DNA from: Massariosphaeria phaeospora
Taxonomy: Eukaryota > Ascomycota > Dothideomycetes > Pleosporales
Reading direction: 5' to 3'
Assembly: GCA_011032825.1 (NCBI GenBank)
Contig: JAADJZ010000013.1
Location: 992,001-1,056,000 of the forward strand
Length of the DNA: 64,000 nt
In this document: positions 35,038-49,124 of the stretch, piece by piece
How the letters are laid out: each line of letters begins with the position of its first letter
Position numbering within the stretch: position 1 is the stretch's first letter
The notes under the pieces: model-generated
What the model saw: only the letters and a program-made list of their open reading frames with translations
Told to the model about the DNA's origin: nothing
The model's database searches: none
Position numbers and translations under genes: made by a program

Positions 35038-36156
35038 GCTTGCAGAAGTTCCAACGCAGGACAAAGTGTTCCGCGATGTCGTACACACACGGCCCAATAA
35101 TGCCCATGGATACGTCGTGCCATGGCATACGGCCATATTCCGCTTTGTTGAGCTGATTTGACTTCCAGTCCTCGACGCTATGAAAGTCCATGATGCGGTT
35201 ATTGTTGAAGTCCTGGCCCGGGAAAATCTCATTTTGTATGCCGGAAGGATGTACATCGGCCAGCGGATGTTGTTTCTCGTCCCAGCGACCGTAGCAGAGA
35301 TCCAGGCCTCCGATGAAAGCCACCTCGTAATCTACTACGAGGATCTTTTCGTGATGCGCCCAGTAGAATGTCATATCTGAAGCATTCTCTAGTACATTAT
35401 GGTCCGGATGTCTCATCAGCTTGATGTTTTCGTTCCCCGGTTTGCCTTCAGGAATAAGACCCATGATGGCTTTCTTAGTATGCTGGCTGTTGCAGGTCAG
35501 GGCTGAGGCTACCTGGATAAGAGTCAGATGCACGCTATAGTCGTCTGGTCTCGAAACTTACCTCCTTGTAGACGATAATGAAGATCTTCACGCCAGCTTC
35601 TGCTTTCCTCTTAAGAATCTGATCTAGACGCCATTCTTGATTATAAAACGGAGGGCGACGCAGGAACTGGCAAGTAAGCTGTGAGTCTAACGATTGAGCA
35701 TATAGCTTACGAGTTCAGGAGAGAGCCACCAGTCCTCAATATAGATAGTTTCTTTAGCGTGCTCCAGCGCCTCCGATACAGCCTACTCATTGCATTAGCG
35801 GCTACCTTCACATCACATGACTGATGCAATCTTACCCAGAAGTAGTCTCTCCCATCGACATACCACTTGACCATATTGCCATTGCGCTCCGGGGCAAACG
35901 AATCGAAACGGTGGTTTTCGCGGATCCTGCTGCGCTTCTCGTCCGTCTCCTTCTCGTGATCCTCGTCGTGACGATGATTCTTGTTGATCAGATTGTGAAA
36001 CTTGCCGATCTTGTGAGTCGTATGCACGGCCTTGACCTTAACATCGTGAAGATGGGTTCCCTTCAGTTTCTCGCGAAGGTCGGGAAACGGATGTGCGACC
36101 TTCTCTTTCAGGCTGCGGTGCCCCTCCCCTGCGCCGTCGGTCTGGTCGTCAGCCAT

Positions 36157-37280
36157 GTTGGAGCCTAGAGCACGATAACTACGGATTGCGCGAGCGGGAA
36201 GAGGGTCTGGAGTCGAAGGTTCATAGGTTAAGGGTAAATTATGGGAATCCACCCAGAGTGTGAAGAGGGACGGGGTCGTTAAACCGGTATTCACCTTCTG
36301 ATACTTGGCACTGCCGGTGGGGTTTGAAGAGTAGCGTGACCTGCATCGGAAGGCACGGCTTCGGGCCAATCCGATGACGCACGCCAAGCCCTTTCCGATA
36401 TCGTTTCCGCCCGCGAACCATCGCAAACATGAAGATCTAGGGCAAACGTTCTGCTGTATGGCTTGTTTAGTTTGTTTGATGTTAATTCCTTCGAATAGAT
36501 AGGATGTGTTGTCCAGAACCAAAGTCCATTAACTTCTCGCTTTGCAAACGATCGTACAGAGCCGAGGCCAAACAGCCGTGTCCGGGAGGTTGGTCCGGCC
36601 TGTGCTTCCGCAGTTCGCATATCCAATACGCATAGTGGAGCTAACATTGCTCGTCTCACCTTCCCTTAGAGCGACAGCGACAGAGCACGAAGCCAGAAAA
36701 GACGCGTCAGCTCTCTGCCTGCGAAAGCTTCACACAGCCCGCGATATCTGTCACTGTTGGGTTTCCCGCAGAGAGAGAATGCCACGATGCGTGAAACTCC
36801 GTGAGTGCGGTCGGAAACAAGCTTTCCTCGGGCCTCGGCATTCGCAGCCCCGGGACATGGCGCCATTTGACGTGCATCTCAGGGTCTCGACTGCGATCTT
36901 CGTCCTGGGCTCGAACAGCACGTCTGCAATCGAACCTATTTGTTCTACGCTGCTGCATATTCGTACTCACAACCAGCACGGCAGGAAGAAGGGGATGGTT
37001 GAACAATGTAAACAATTCGCTAATCTGCATGTGCAAAGCCCACTCCGGTTTCGCCAAACCGCAAGTCCAACTTCCATCGAAAAAGCACACCAAGATCGCC
37101 TCGCTAAGACAAGTCTATGCATAAACCCGCAAGGCCGTTGATCGTAAAGTCATGGGGATCTAGTCTAGTCTAGTAAAAATCAAAAAGGGCCCATTCCGAG
37201 GACCCGAAAACCCGAGAGCTGCGCTAGCCAGCGCGTCGCTCTCACAATGAGATTGCGCCATCGGTCGAGGGACCGCCGTG
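36157..37280. other. Intergenic: phospholipase D promoter and arabinanase 3' side
   Basis: 1.1 kb with no recognised gene. The longest frame (36542-37141, plus strand) begins at TTG and shows no known domain. Confidence 0.5.
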
Positions 37281-38433
37281 TTATACAACGACTGGCCATC
37301 CGGAGGAGAAGTCGAGGTAGTTGAAGCCGAACTGGAACTTCTCTGCTTCGTAGCCGATTCTCGGATCGACTGCGTCGTGTTAGCTGGTGTTCATACCCGC
37401 GATTCTCGGGGAGGACTTACCGTAGTGGTAGTACATGACTGGATTCAGAGAGCCTTCATCGATCATGACTCCTTGGCCGCCGGGGTAGACGACATCATCA
37501 TGACCTGCTAGCACCAAGGTGCCGCCGCTCTCCGTCCGACAGGACTTTCCATCCGCGTCTCTGTACTCTCCCCAAATATGGTCTGCGCGACAGACCATGA
37601 TCTTGTATTCATCGCCTGGGTTCGGCGGGTTGTGCTCCAGTCTGCAGCACTCGCCTTGGGAGAAGAAGACGTAATAATGATCTTCCCACTTGAACTGGAA
37701 GGCGCCTTCGGTGACGTTCGCACCGACTGTGCTGTTGTTGATGATGTTGTACATAGGCCAGTCGCTAAACAGAGTGAAATCGCCCGTCAGTTGAGTCTGG
37801 ATAATGTCGTCCCGCCAAGACCCGAAGGTAAAGTATGCTTCGGTACCGTCCATCAGTAGATTCGGATCGATGAGATTGTATCCAGAGTACGAGGGAAAGC
37901 GCATTGAGCCATGGTCATGCCAGGTGCCCGGGTCCAGAGAAGGAGAAGTCGCCACACCCAGCTGCGATTTTGCGGACCACATCTTGCTAACAGAGTAGTA
38001 GACATAGTATGTGTTGTCGATTTTGTTCACGGACGGGGCCTGTAGGAAGATAAGTTAGCGCGGAAGTGACAGGAGATGGATACAAGCGGCGCCAAATCAA
38101 TGGTTGAACATTGGGCGAGAAACACATTGCAGCAAACCAACGTACCCAGATGTCTTGATCAGGGAAAAGATCAATAGAAGTTCCGTGTTCTAGCAGAGGC
38201 CCTTTGTAATCCCATGGACCGGTGAGGCTAGGCGCTGTAGCGATAGCAATATTGCCACTCGTGGAGAAACGATAGTAAACGCCGTCCTTCTTGATCACAC
38301 TCGGGTCGTGTACGCCAGAGCAATTCCCAGTACAGTTCTCTGGGTTTGGAAACTTTGGGCCCGAGCTGACAGGAGCGGTAGTGATAGTTGTGATGAGGTA
38401 GCCCAAGACCGTGAACAGAATAGTATGGAACAT
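37281..38433 (-). CDS. GH43 endo-1,5-alpha-L-arabinanase, secreted
   Basis: Extracellular glycoside hydrolase family 43 enzyme cleaving alpha-1,5-arabinan of pectin side chains. Three exons on the minus strand, 38433-38146, 38039-37421 and 37369-37281, give 331 aa. Intron 1 is GTACGT..CTACAG; intron 2 has donor GTAAGT and branch CTAAC. Splicing yields the family strings QDIWAPSVNKI and YYHYVDPRIGY, ending in LDFSSGWPVVV. Residues 1-20 are a signal peptide. The inverting catalytic triad is visible: Asp43 (GVHDPSV), Asp154 (NLIDPNLL) and Glu207 (VTEGAFQF). The subfamily (GH43_5/6-like) and endo action are inferred from these strings. It is probably part of the plant-cell-wall degradation arsenal. 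Confidence 0.92.
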
Positions 38434-40277
38434 TGTGTTGTGTTGACAGGTTTATGATGAGAATATCGTGGTGTAGGTAGACTGGAAGACCGGAGACGTT
38501 ATATACTGCGCCCGCGATTATGAAATCCGAGGCAGACCGCTCTTTCCCTCACTGGGAATGTACCAGGGGCTCACGATCATTGGCAAACGGGCTGAAATAA
38601 TATCACTATTCGAGAATAGGACAACCCACGGTCAGGCGCAGTGCCGCAAGAATCTGGTCTTTCCCGGTTCAAGGGCCGCAGCGCGTGGCCAGCAGGGGTC
38701 GGGGTCGGTGGCGTACAGTCGACTTTTCGCCCTGATTGTACCTGCTTGGCCATCCTGCCACGACATAAGGCGTCTAAGGAAACTCATTAACTAAGCAATT
38801 CTACTTAATAGCAGATGAGTGGAAAGGTGCGCTATCTCCCGCTGGCCCCCGCCGGCTGTGCGCTGGGGGCCTTGAGCCGATATAAACCAGGTTCTGCGGC
38901 ACCGTACGAGTAATCTTTTGTCGAGCGTTCGGGCGTGCCATGTGGAGGGGCCAAAAACCTTTTGTCTTGTTCGGGCGTTCCACGATGGTAACGCACAGGC
39001 TGGTTTGTGGCTTGTTTTCACCTGCTTAGCTGTCGATGACGATCCACCTACGACATCAGGCGCTCAGTAGAACTTCAACAACGGAGCAAATGGCGGCGCA
39101 GGTGGCAGAGCAGGTGAATCGCGTGAGAGAGTCGGCGTCCGAGTCAGTCCGAGGAGGCACATTTGAGCAGCTCTACACCAACCCTCGTCATGTTCAACCT
39201 CGCCCATTTCTTTCGCCTCCTCAATAGCATTCACTTGTTTAGCCGTTTCCTCGCGATCTACCTGCTCCATCATTCGCTCTGCCGCTTGCTTCGCACGCAA
39301 CCTTTCAACTCAGTGAAAGATCAGGTACTAATTGGCAGATGAAACACGAGGAAACAACTGAGAAATTAGATGAGATTGAAGAGACGAAGGAGATGGGTGA
39401 AATGATGACGTCGATGATAGGCCGTTCGACTTTTGCAGGGAAGGTGACAACGCCATACCGACTGGGCACATTATAATGTGAATTCCGGTACACAGCTTGT
39501 GATCTGAAACCGCAGATAGTGCCGTGACTGACCGCTCGTCCGTAATGGAAAGCCTGTAGAAAGCGTCGGTGTGAAGGGCCGAGTCAAAGCATGTGAGCGA
39601 AGAGCCGAATATGGACGTCGAAGAATTTCCAAATACTTGGTCATCTTGCAGGTGCCATGGGTACCACGTGTTTAGTATGTCTTGGAGTTACTCCCGAACA
39701 TGCCGCCACCAAAGAGGAATGGGGAATCGGGTGTCACCGTGGTTGACGTAACATAGACGGCATTCGTTCCTTGGCGATTGGTCCGTCGATATGTATTGCT
39801 GTGTACACATCTGTTCAATGATAACGGAGACACGAAACTATAATAGGTCCAGTGATTAGACCGAAAGAGAATGTAGTGAGAGCCCGGCAGATGGTAATGT
39901 GACCAAGAGGCTGCGTTATATCGAAGCCGAACCAAACTGGCGGCGTAAAGTGGCTGTTTACACAGCCAGATCTTTGTGTAACTGGATTGACAGCTCACGC
40001 CTAAACCGATCGCACGAGATCTCTCCCGGAACCGGACCTGGGGTACGGAGGATTCTCCATGTAACGAAGCCCTCGGGCGCTCGATTCGTCTATTGTGGAA
40101 GTGATGCCAGCATCTCACGGATTCGCCGATGGGACTTTCACCAGAGGCGCATTGTACTGAGAAGGTAATGACTTTGTTTGCTACCACCTTCGCCCAAAGA
40201 GATTTAAAGTTGTGGCACAAGCGCTGCGGTGAGTAGTATAACCTCTTTCGCAATCTGCTCGCTTCGACACCGACGCT
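38434..40277. other. Intergenic between arabinanase and dehydrogenase
   Basis: 1.8 kb. Apart from the arabinanase promoter at its left end I see no gene. A 193-codon minus-strand frame (39672-40253) has no recognisable domain and atypical composition. Confidence 0.5.
38499..38505 (-). promoter_or_regulatory. TATA box of the arabinanase gene
   Basis: TATATAA on the minus strand, 66 bp upstream of the arabinanase ATG, a plausible distance for a strongly inducible secreted-enzyme gene. Inference from motif and position only. Confidence 0.5.
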
Positions 40278-41195
40278 CTAACTAGGCGCTTGATAACCCT
40301 CCACGTCAGTACTGTTACTCAACTTCTTAAAACTCTTCATACTGTCCGAGTAGGCATCCAGCTTTTGATTGAGCAGCTTGTAGGCATCGGTGCCAACAAC
40401 ACACCTCAACGGAGGGTCTTGCATCACGGCGAGGTCGTAGAATGCTTTAGCAGCTTTCGGTGGGTCTCCCGCTTGTGTACCATGCCTTTTTCCCATTGTC
40501 TCTTTCGCGTCGATATGATCGTACGCAGGGTTCTTCTTTTCACCAAACTCCATGGATCGGCCGGCCCAATCGGTTCGGAAGCCGCCAGGTTCCACGCAGG
40601 TGAACTTTATGCCCCATTCCGGTTTTACCTCTTTCGATATGGCTTCAGTGAAGCCCTCTACAGCCCATTTAGAGGCACAATAGATGGAGAAGGTAGGCAC
40701 ACCTAAAATGTTAGTCTTGGCAAACTCGGGATGGACGACGCTTTCGTCCATAACAGGCGTAATCCACTCACCGATTTGGCCACCAATGGATGTAACTTGC
40801 TGGATGACACCTCCAGTCTTCAGGTCTCGCATGACTTCCATTGCCTTTCGGGTAACATTGACGAGGCCAAAGAAATTGACCTCCATCTGCTTTCGAATCT
40901 GTTCATCTGAGAGTGACTCGAATTCTCCACCTAAACCATATCCCGCGTTGTTAACAACAACATCGACTCGCTTGAACTTCTTGATTGCCTCTTCAAATGC
41001 GGAGTTGATGGATTCTTGACTAGTCACGTCGAGATCCACGAAAAGGCTGTTGGACGAATTGGCGCCCTCAAAGGACAGTTTCGAGGAGTTGCGAGCCGTG
41101 GCGACCACGTAATCACCCTTCTGGAGTACGACTTTGACTAGCTCCGAGCCAAAGCCAGTGGAAGTACCAGTGATGAGGAAAATCCGAGGAGCCAT
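40278..41195 (-). CDS. Short-chain dehydrogenase/reductase (classical SDR)
   Basis: NAD(P)-dependent oxidoreductase of unknown substrate. Two exons, 41195-40772 and 40702-40278, give 282 aa. The nucleotide-binding motif TGTSTGFG (9-16), NNAG (82-85), and the catalytic Ser136, Tyr149 and Lys153 (SIYCASK) are all present. The 69-bp intron (40771-40703; donor GTGAGT, branch ACTAAC, acceptor TTTTAG) is a multiple of three and stop-free, so the frame reads straight through. Reading through adds 23 residues between the catalytic Ser and Tyr and breaks the family spacing. I chose the ATG at 41195 because the earlier open frame starts at TTG and the Rossmann strand begins at APRIFLITG. Confidence 0.9.
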   Translation of the reverse strand: MAPRIFLITGTSTGFGSELVKVVLQKGDYVVATARNSSKLSFEGANSSNSLFVDLDVTSQESINSAFEEAIKKFKRVDVVVNNAGYGLGGEFESLSDEQIRKQMEVNFFGLVNVTRKAMEVMRDLKTGGVIQQVTSIGGQIGEWITPVMDESVVHPEFAKTNILGVPTFSIYCASKWAVEGFTEAISKEVKPEWGIKFTCVEPGGFRTDWAGRSMEFGEKKNPAYDHIDAKETMGKRHGTQAGDPPKAAKAFYDLAVMQDPPLRCVVGTDAYKLLNQKLDAYSDSMKSFKKLSNSTDVEGYQAPS

Positions 41196-42061
41196 CGTAC
41201 AAAGATGCAGGTTGGGGTGTTTAGATTGTACCAAGGGGAAGACGATAGAGAAGACGACGAAAAGTTAAGGAATCTTGTCTTCGTCCAGACCCGTAAATCA
41301 GGAGATAACCGACCAGATCCGTACTAATTCCATGGACGACGGTGTATTACGTCACGAGTGCTTACCACAACATGACGATGTAAGAAATCAGCCTGGTACT
41401 CGCGGAAACGGGGTCTCCAGAACTAAGGCTGAACACGTTAGGATGTAGCTCTTCACTAGAACACTACTACCTACAACATAGGTATTCTCTTGTAATACCA
41501 AGTCAATGATCTAGAATCGTAGCCCTATAAGAGCTCGTCTTCATGAGTTAAATAGTAGGTTAATAGAACCAGCTGACGGTCGACCCATTCGACAAAATAG
41601 GCTCCGGAGAGAGCACACAGTCTCCGTGTTCGCAATCGTCTCTCGACACCTGACCATCCCACAGAGACAGGAGGCCTCACTCGGGGTCCTGGACGGCATA
41701 GTGTGGGAGTTCTGGGCCAGATTTAGAGCTAATTGAGTAGCGACACCGGGAGCAAGATGACGTCTGAACTGCAGACGGAAGTTCGGCAAAGTGGACACTG
41801 AGATTGTGGAGAAGAAGCTAAGCCGGGAAGGGATAGATAATTAGGTAAGAACGCGTATAGCTCAAAGCGGCCTAGTGTGGAGACGCGTTTTACGCGCTCA
41901 ACTCCCCGGATTTCACCCCTCAGCGCAGCAGCAATCGTCGCCATCGCAACAGCATTTCCCTTTCTCCACACCCCACTGTTGACACGGATTATCTTGGTGG
42001 AAGCGAAGTCTCGCGCGACCTCTCATAGCATTCAAGGGACTGCGCCCATCACACCTCCGTC
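41196..42061. other. Divergent promoter region, dehydrogenase / MCM3
   Basis: 866 bp between divergent start codons. Nothing protein-coding is recognised. Two ACGCGT boxes lie on the MCM3 side. Confidence 0.55.
41851..41888 (+). promoter_or_regulatory. Two MCB (ACGCGT) boxes upstream of MCM3
   Basis: ACGCGT at 41851-41856 and 41883-41888, with ACGCGC just after, about 174-211 bp before the MCM3 ATG. ACGCGT is the MluI cell-cycle box recognised by MBF-type factors that drive G1/S genes including MCM genes in yeasts. Use here is inferred from motif, pairing and target gene. Confidence 0.55.
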
Positions 42062-44940
<2,879 letters not shown>

Positions 44941-45556
44941 AGGGAGGGTGTGTGTGTGCACTGTGGGGGGTTGATGAAGGAAGAGGGCGGGAAGGGGCGG
45001 GAAGGGGCGGGTGTTGGGGAGTTGGTCGAGTATGTTATGTTTATGAATGGGATGGCGGTGATGATGGGTACGGTACGTCTACTGGCGTTCTGGGGCAGGC
45101 TGGTCTGGTCTGGTGCCGTTATGCATACATAATCTGGATATACAACTCGGTTCTTTGCCAACGCTTCGTTGTCGCTACGATGACGCCTTTTGCTAAAACG
45201 CCCATTAGCTATGTATGCCCCCTTTGCGAATGAGTGAGTGAGTAAGTGAGCAAGTAATTCTTACTCCCCTAGCATAACTAACTCATTGCGGATCCGACCT
45301 GATCTATTACTGCGCCGCGCATGGAGATAGACAAAACTGAAATGGTACCCAGTATGATAGAATTCCGGTCTACCAGCCCTATCAATATCCACGCCCTACC
45401 GAGTTCCAACCCAACTCCAACGCTAGCGCCAAGTCTAAACCTACCCATCTATCTATACCGCCCTCAAAATACGCTTAAAGATACGCCAACATCACACGAT
45501 ATCAATGCATAAAGATGCGCATTCCCCGCTCCCCTCACACACACACACCCTCCCGT
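44941..45556. other. Intergenic between convergent MCM3 and PMS1
   Basis: 616 bp serving as 3' ends for both genes. It includes a GGAAGGGGCGGGAAGGGGCGGG direct repeat near 44990 and GAGTGAGTGAGTAAGTGAG near 45230; no gene is recognised. Confidence 0.55.
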
Positions 45557-48500
45557 CTACGCACCCCGCCTCCCTAAATACGCCCCCCAATCCGTCTTCC
45601 CACCCACCTCCCCCAACCCGTTTATCCCACTCCCCTCAGCCCAGCCCTCCCACCGCTCCAGCCCGAAAAGGTGGCGCATCGTCGGCCGTCCGTGCGGACA
45701 ACTCCACGGCTTGTCCATACTGCCCATGTGTCGCACAATGGCCTCCATCTGGCCGCTCTTCAGCGTCTTGCCGACCATGACGCTGCTCCTGCACGCTCTG
45801 CTGGCGAGCAGCTTGCGCACTTTGCTCGGGCGCGGGATATGCGTAGACGTAGCGAGTGACGACGACGACGACGGGTCGTCGAGCAGCAGCGCAAGCAGCT
45901 CTTCCAGATCCGTGGGCGTGAAGGTGACTTCCTTGGACATGGGCAGACTGGTGAGTTTAGCGCGGCGGCCCGTGGGCAGGGCGGACGTGGTGTCGAGGGC
46001 GATGGTGAAGCCATTGGCGGTGAGGGCGGGCTCGTTGGCGAGGATGAGTTCTTCTTCAACGGCGGTGAGTTCGAGGGGGTGGGGGTGCACGAGGCGCTGC
46101 GAGACGAGGACTGTGGTGGCGGTGAAGCGCTCGAAGTTGTATTTCTCGTCTGAGGCGTGCTGGTCGATGATGAAGAGTTCGGGGGAGGGGGATGTGGATG
46201 TGGGGGGTCGGACGGCGAGGATGAAGCCTAGATTGAATTGCCCGATAATGCGCATGTTGTCGAAATCGGATTTTGTTACGGTGAGTGATAGTCGCTCTTC
46301 TGGATCTTCTTTGTTCAGCTGTGTGCTCGTTGGTGCGTCCTGTTCAGTGACATCTGTGTCCACTGTAGAAACCTGTAGCGACGAAGCGAGGGTCTGTATT
46401 TGCCGTGCTATGGCTCCCACATCCGTTTCAATAACCCGTTCGAGGTTGATGGTGGTGTACTTTTTCCTCGAGACTTGGAAGAGTTTTTCTGCACGTTTGA
46501 GGTTCAATTCTGTGGGCCTGGCAGCGGCTTCTTCTGCATCAGCAATCATCTTCGCAATCTTCGCTTCTTCCCGGGCCTTCTTTTCTGTTTCGTCTATGTA
46601 TTCTTCGTCAGAGCCGTCCTCTCCTTCAGGTATAAATGCGGGCTCCTCAAGGTCTTCATCAAGGGGAGGTGGTGGTGGAGCACTTGATGACTCGTGCAAA
46701 TCCTCGACACTAGGCTTTTCGAACTCCCTTGGTGGAGGGCGTTTGTGACGGGATGGGGAACGAGTGGGTATATCTGCCATGCTACTGTCTTCACCATCCT
46801 CACCACCTCGACCTCCTTCGTCGTCACTATCGGCCATCTGAGTACCGGGCGCTGCAAACCCACGGAGACTCTTCATGAACAGCGGTTTCTTCGGCGTCTG
46901 GCTGAGTGGTGACCCACTCAATGAGAACTTTGGTGTATGGACTCTAGCCCGCTTTGTTAACCTTGATTCGCTGCCAATAGTAGACACCGTTGTGGTATCG
47001 CCAACGGTAATCGTGGCTTGCTGCACAGGTGTCCGCGCGGGTCGCATACGGTCAAATGCATTTTGAATTGAGCTCTGTGAGAGTGCTTTCTGTGGTGTCT
47101 GTTTGATGGCTCGAATGCTCTCCTCCTTTTGTCCTTGGGTGGGATCTGGGGGTTCGGGTGATAATTCTTGAGCCATCTGCCTCGCATGTTGGGAGGCTAT
47201 CCGTGCGTTGAAGTCTTGAACCACCTTTGAAGGCTGATCGACGTGAGGTTGCTTAGACGAGTTGGCCCACTCTGGCTCAAATATCGGTGACTCTGGCTCC
47301 CGTGGAGGCGGTCTAGGGACATCCTCCATCTCCATTGGGGCGTCTTGTACGCTACTATGGACCCCCTCGTCTGCCGCGCGCTCCTTCCCAGGTGATGGGC
47401 TCCTTCTTCGTCGAGCAGGCTGATGTATAACCCTCTCCTCCGCGTCTCTTCCAGCAAAGCTCTCAATCAGACTTGCCTTGATGAAACCTCGATATGGCAC
47501 ATCGTCCGACTTTGGCAAGGAAGGGGAACGCTCGATCCGTGGTGGAAGCTCGTCGAGAACATCCACATTTTTATTAGACGCGTTGCGGTGTTCCAAACTC
47601 AAGTCTGTACTTTCTCGCTGCTGCATGGTCGGTGGCTTAAAAGCAGGGATATTGGTCATTTTCTTCGCTAGGAGCTGAGCCTTTGGTACACTCTGGTCGT
47701 GTCCTTCGAACAAGTTCGCGAGTGCTTCCTTTAAGCTCTCCAGCAAGGCAGTCTGATCATGCAACAAGATTGTTCTCTTGTCTGGACTAACGTTGACATC
47801 GTAAGCATTGGTGTCCAGCTTAATATTCGCGAATATGAAGGGCGACTGCATGACATTGAATGACTTGTACACCTCATTAAACGCCTTTGCGACTTGAGGA
47901 AGTAAGCATGGGCGCGAATTGACGAAAAGCATCTGTCGATCCGGCGTCTGGCGACCCTCCCCGACAACCGGCCGGGATATATGGCCGGCAACCTTGACGG
48001 TTCGAGAGCCATCTTCTTCCGTGCTCCAGTTCCGGGCGCTTTGCGTAGCCCCTGGGCGGTTTGAAGGGTCCAACTCTAGCGTAAGGCTGAGGGGAACCAA
48101 GGCAATCAAGGTTCTGGTGCCGTATACGTTGGCGATGTTCTCCTTCGTGTTCGGGTTGGAATTTGTCGCAAAGGCGATCGTCTTCTTCCTGCTTGCACTT
48201 AGCAATTACCGGAGCATCGGGTGGCGACAAAACTAACCCCTTTGGCACCTGATTGCTCACTGAGAACTTGACGCCAGTGCTAATGCAGGCATATGCATGC
48301 AACAACGCAAGTACCTTGTTATACTCCCGCTTGACCGTCTTTTCTAGCTCTTTCCGTCTAACGGGCAGATTGTGGAACAGCGTTTCTACAACAATGGTGG
48401 TTCCTGGCTTTGCAGCCACCACAGACGTTCCCTTGAGCTTCCCAGACTGTTCGAATTCGAGTTTGGTACCTTTCGGCCCATCGGCTGCGCGAGTCGTAAC

Positions 48501-48940
48501 GATGTGGAACTTCGAGAGGGCGCAGAGCGAGGACAGGGCTTCGCCGCGGAAACCAAACGTCGTCAGGGCGGAGAGGTCATCGTAGGTGGAGAGTTTGGAC
48601 GTGTAGTGCTTGAGCGCTGTGTCTCATTAGCTGTGGCTGCACGAGCGATGAGAGGCCGAACTCACCTATTGTCTCAAAGTCCTCGGGTGCAATGCCGGAT
48701 CCATTGTCCTGGACTTCGATTGAATCGAGGCCGTTATTCTTGAACCGGACCTCTGGCAAAGAAGATCAGACATCATGTACTGCGGTGGCGGCGGGGTGTG
48801 GAGAGCGTACCGATAGAGGTCGCTCCTGCATCGAGGCTGTTCTCGACGAGCTCCTTGCACACCGACTGCAGATCAACAATGACCTGGCCAGACTGGATTT
48901 GGTGGACAGAGCGGCCCTCGATGGGCTTGATGGTGGCCAT
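45557..48940 (-). CDS. PMS1: DNA mismatch repair protein PMS1 (MutL-alpha subunit)
   Basis: MutL homologue, partner of MLH1 and nicking endonuclease of mismatch repair. Four minus-strand exons, 48940-48811, 48752-48666, 48616-48238 and 48188-45557, give 1,075 aa, longer than yeast Pms1 because of a disordered linker. The N-terminal GHKL ATPase shows [18 protein letters not shown] and TFGFRGEAL. The C-terminal dimerisation/endonuclease domain has the metal-binding [12 protein letters not shown] (from residue 874) and [11 protein letters not shown] (Cys1029). The intron at 48237-48189 has two nearby AG acceptors; I used the one giving [15 protein letters not shown]. The start codon is 185 bp from that of the divergent gene at 49125. 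The long plus-strand frame at 45711-46748 is a shadow of its linker. Confidence 0.95.
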
Positions 48941-48987
48941 GTTAAGCCATGTTGGGGTTGTGGTGTAGGCAGGTGACGGCGCGTTGG

Positions 48988-49007
48988 ACGCGAACCAATT
49001 AACGCGT
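48988..49007. promoter_or_regulatory. CCAAT and MCB-like boxes in PMS1 divergent promoter
   Basis: ACGCGA at 48988, CCAAT at 48995-48999 and a perfect ACGCGT at 49002-49007, 62 bp from the PMS1 ATG and about 118 bp from the ATG at 49125. PMS1-type genes peak at G1/S in yeast; shared MCB control of both genes is inference. Confidence 0.5.
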
Positions 49008-49124
49008 GCGCAATCGGCTAGCCGATCAAGGCTTAGTGACCCGTTCAACCCGCACCCCACCCACCCTTGACCTCAGCACTTTCCAGCCACGTCACGCAGC
49101 CCTTCTGCGATAACGACCGAAGCC

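Larger units (their letters stand above)
30377..36156 (-). pseudogene. Phospholipase D gene split by a hAT insertion
   Basis: Cytosolic fungal phospholipase D without PX/PH domains (PldA-like), hydrolysing phosphatidylcholine-type lipids to phosphatidate. Minus-strand exons: 36156-35836, 35782-35711, 35666-35562, then a large exon from 35512 that is broken at 35030 by the hAT element and resumes at 31927 to the stop at 30377. Not counting the element and one copy of its 8-bp duplication, the frame is continuous and would be 843 aa. Each half holds one HxKxxxxD motif: the first (HHEKILVVD, His220/Lys222/Asp227) is upstream of the insertion, the second (HAKICIIDD, His631/Lys633/Asp638) downstream. 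Both motifs are needed for catalysis in this family, so this allele is probably null unless the element is removed. No stop or frameshift is seen in either half. Confidence 0.9.

Noticed and set aside
30377..36156. Treating the hAT insert as a large spliced intron of phospholipase D
   Set aside because: The element has TIRs, a target duplication and no GT..AG at its borders (its ends read CAGACTT..AAGTCTG), so simple splicing at the edges is not expected.
36542..37141. 199-codon plus-strand frame between phospholipase D and arabinanase
   Set aside because: TTG start, no recognisable domain, no supporting splice structure.
39672..40253. 193-codon minus-strand frame
   Set aside because: Composition unlike a folded fungal protein and no recognisable family.
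45711..46748. 345-codon Ser-rich frame antisense to PMS1
   Set aside because: Mirror of the Glu/Asp/Ser-rich PMS1 linker; no independent evidence.
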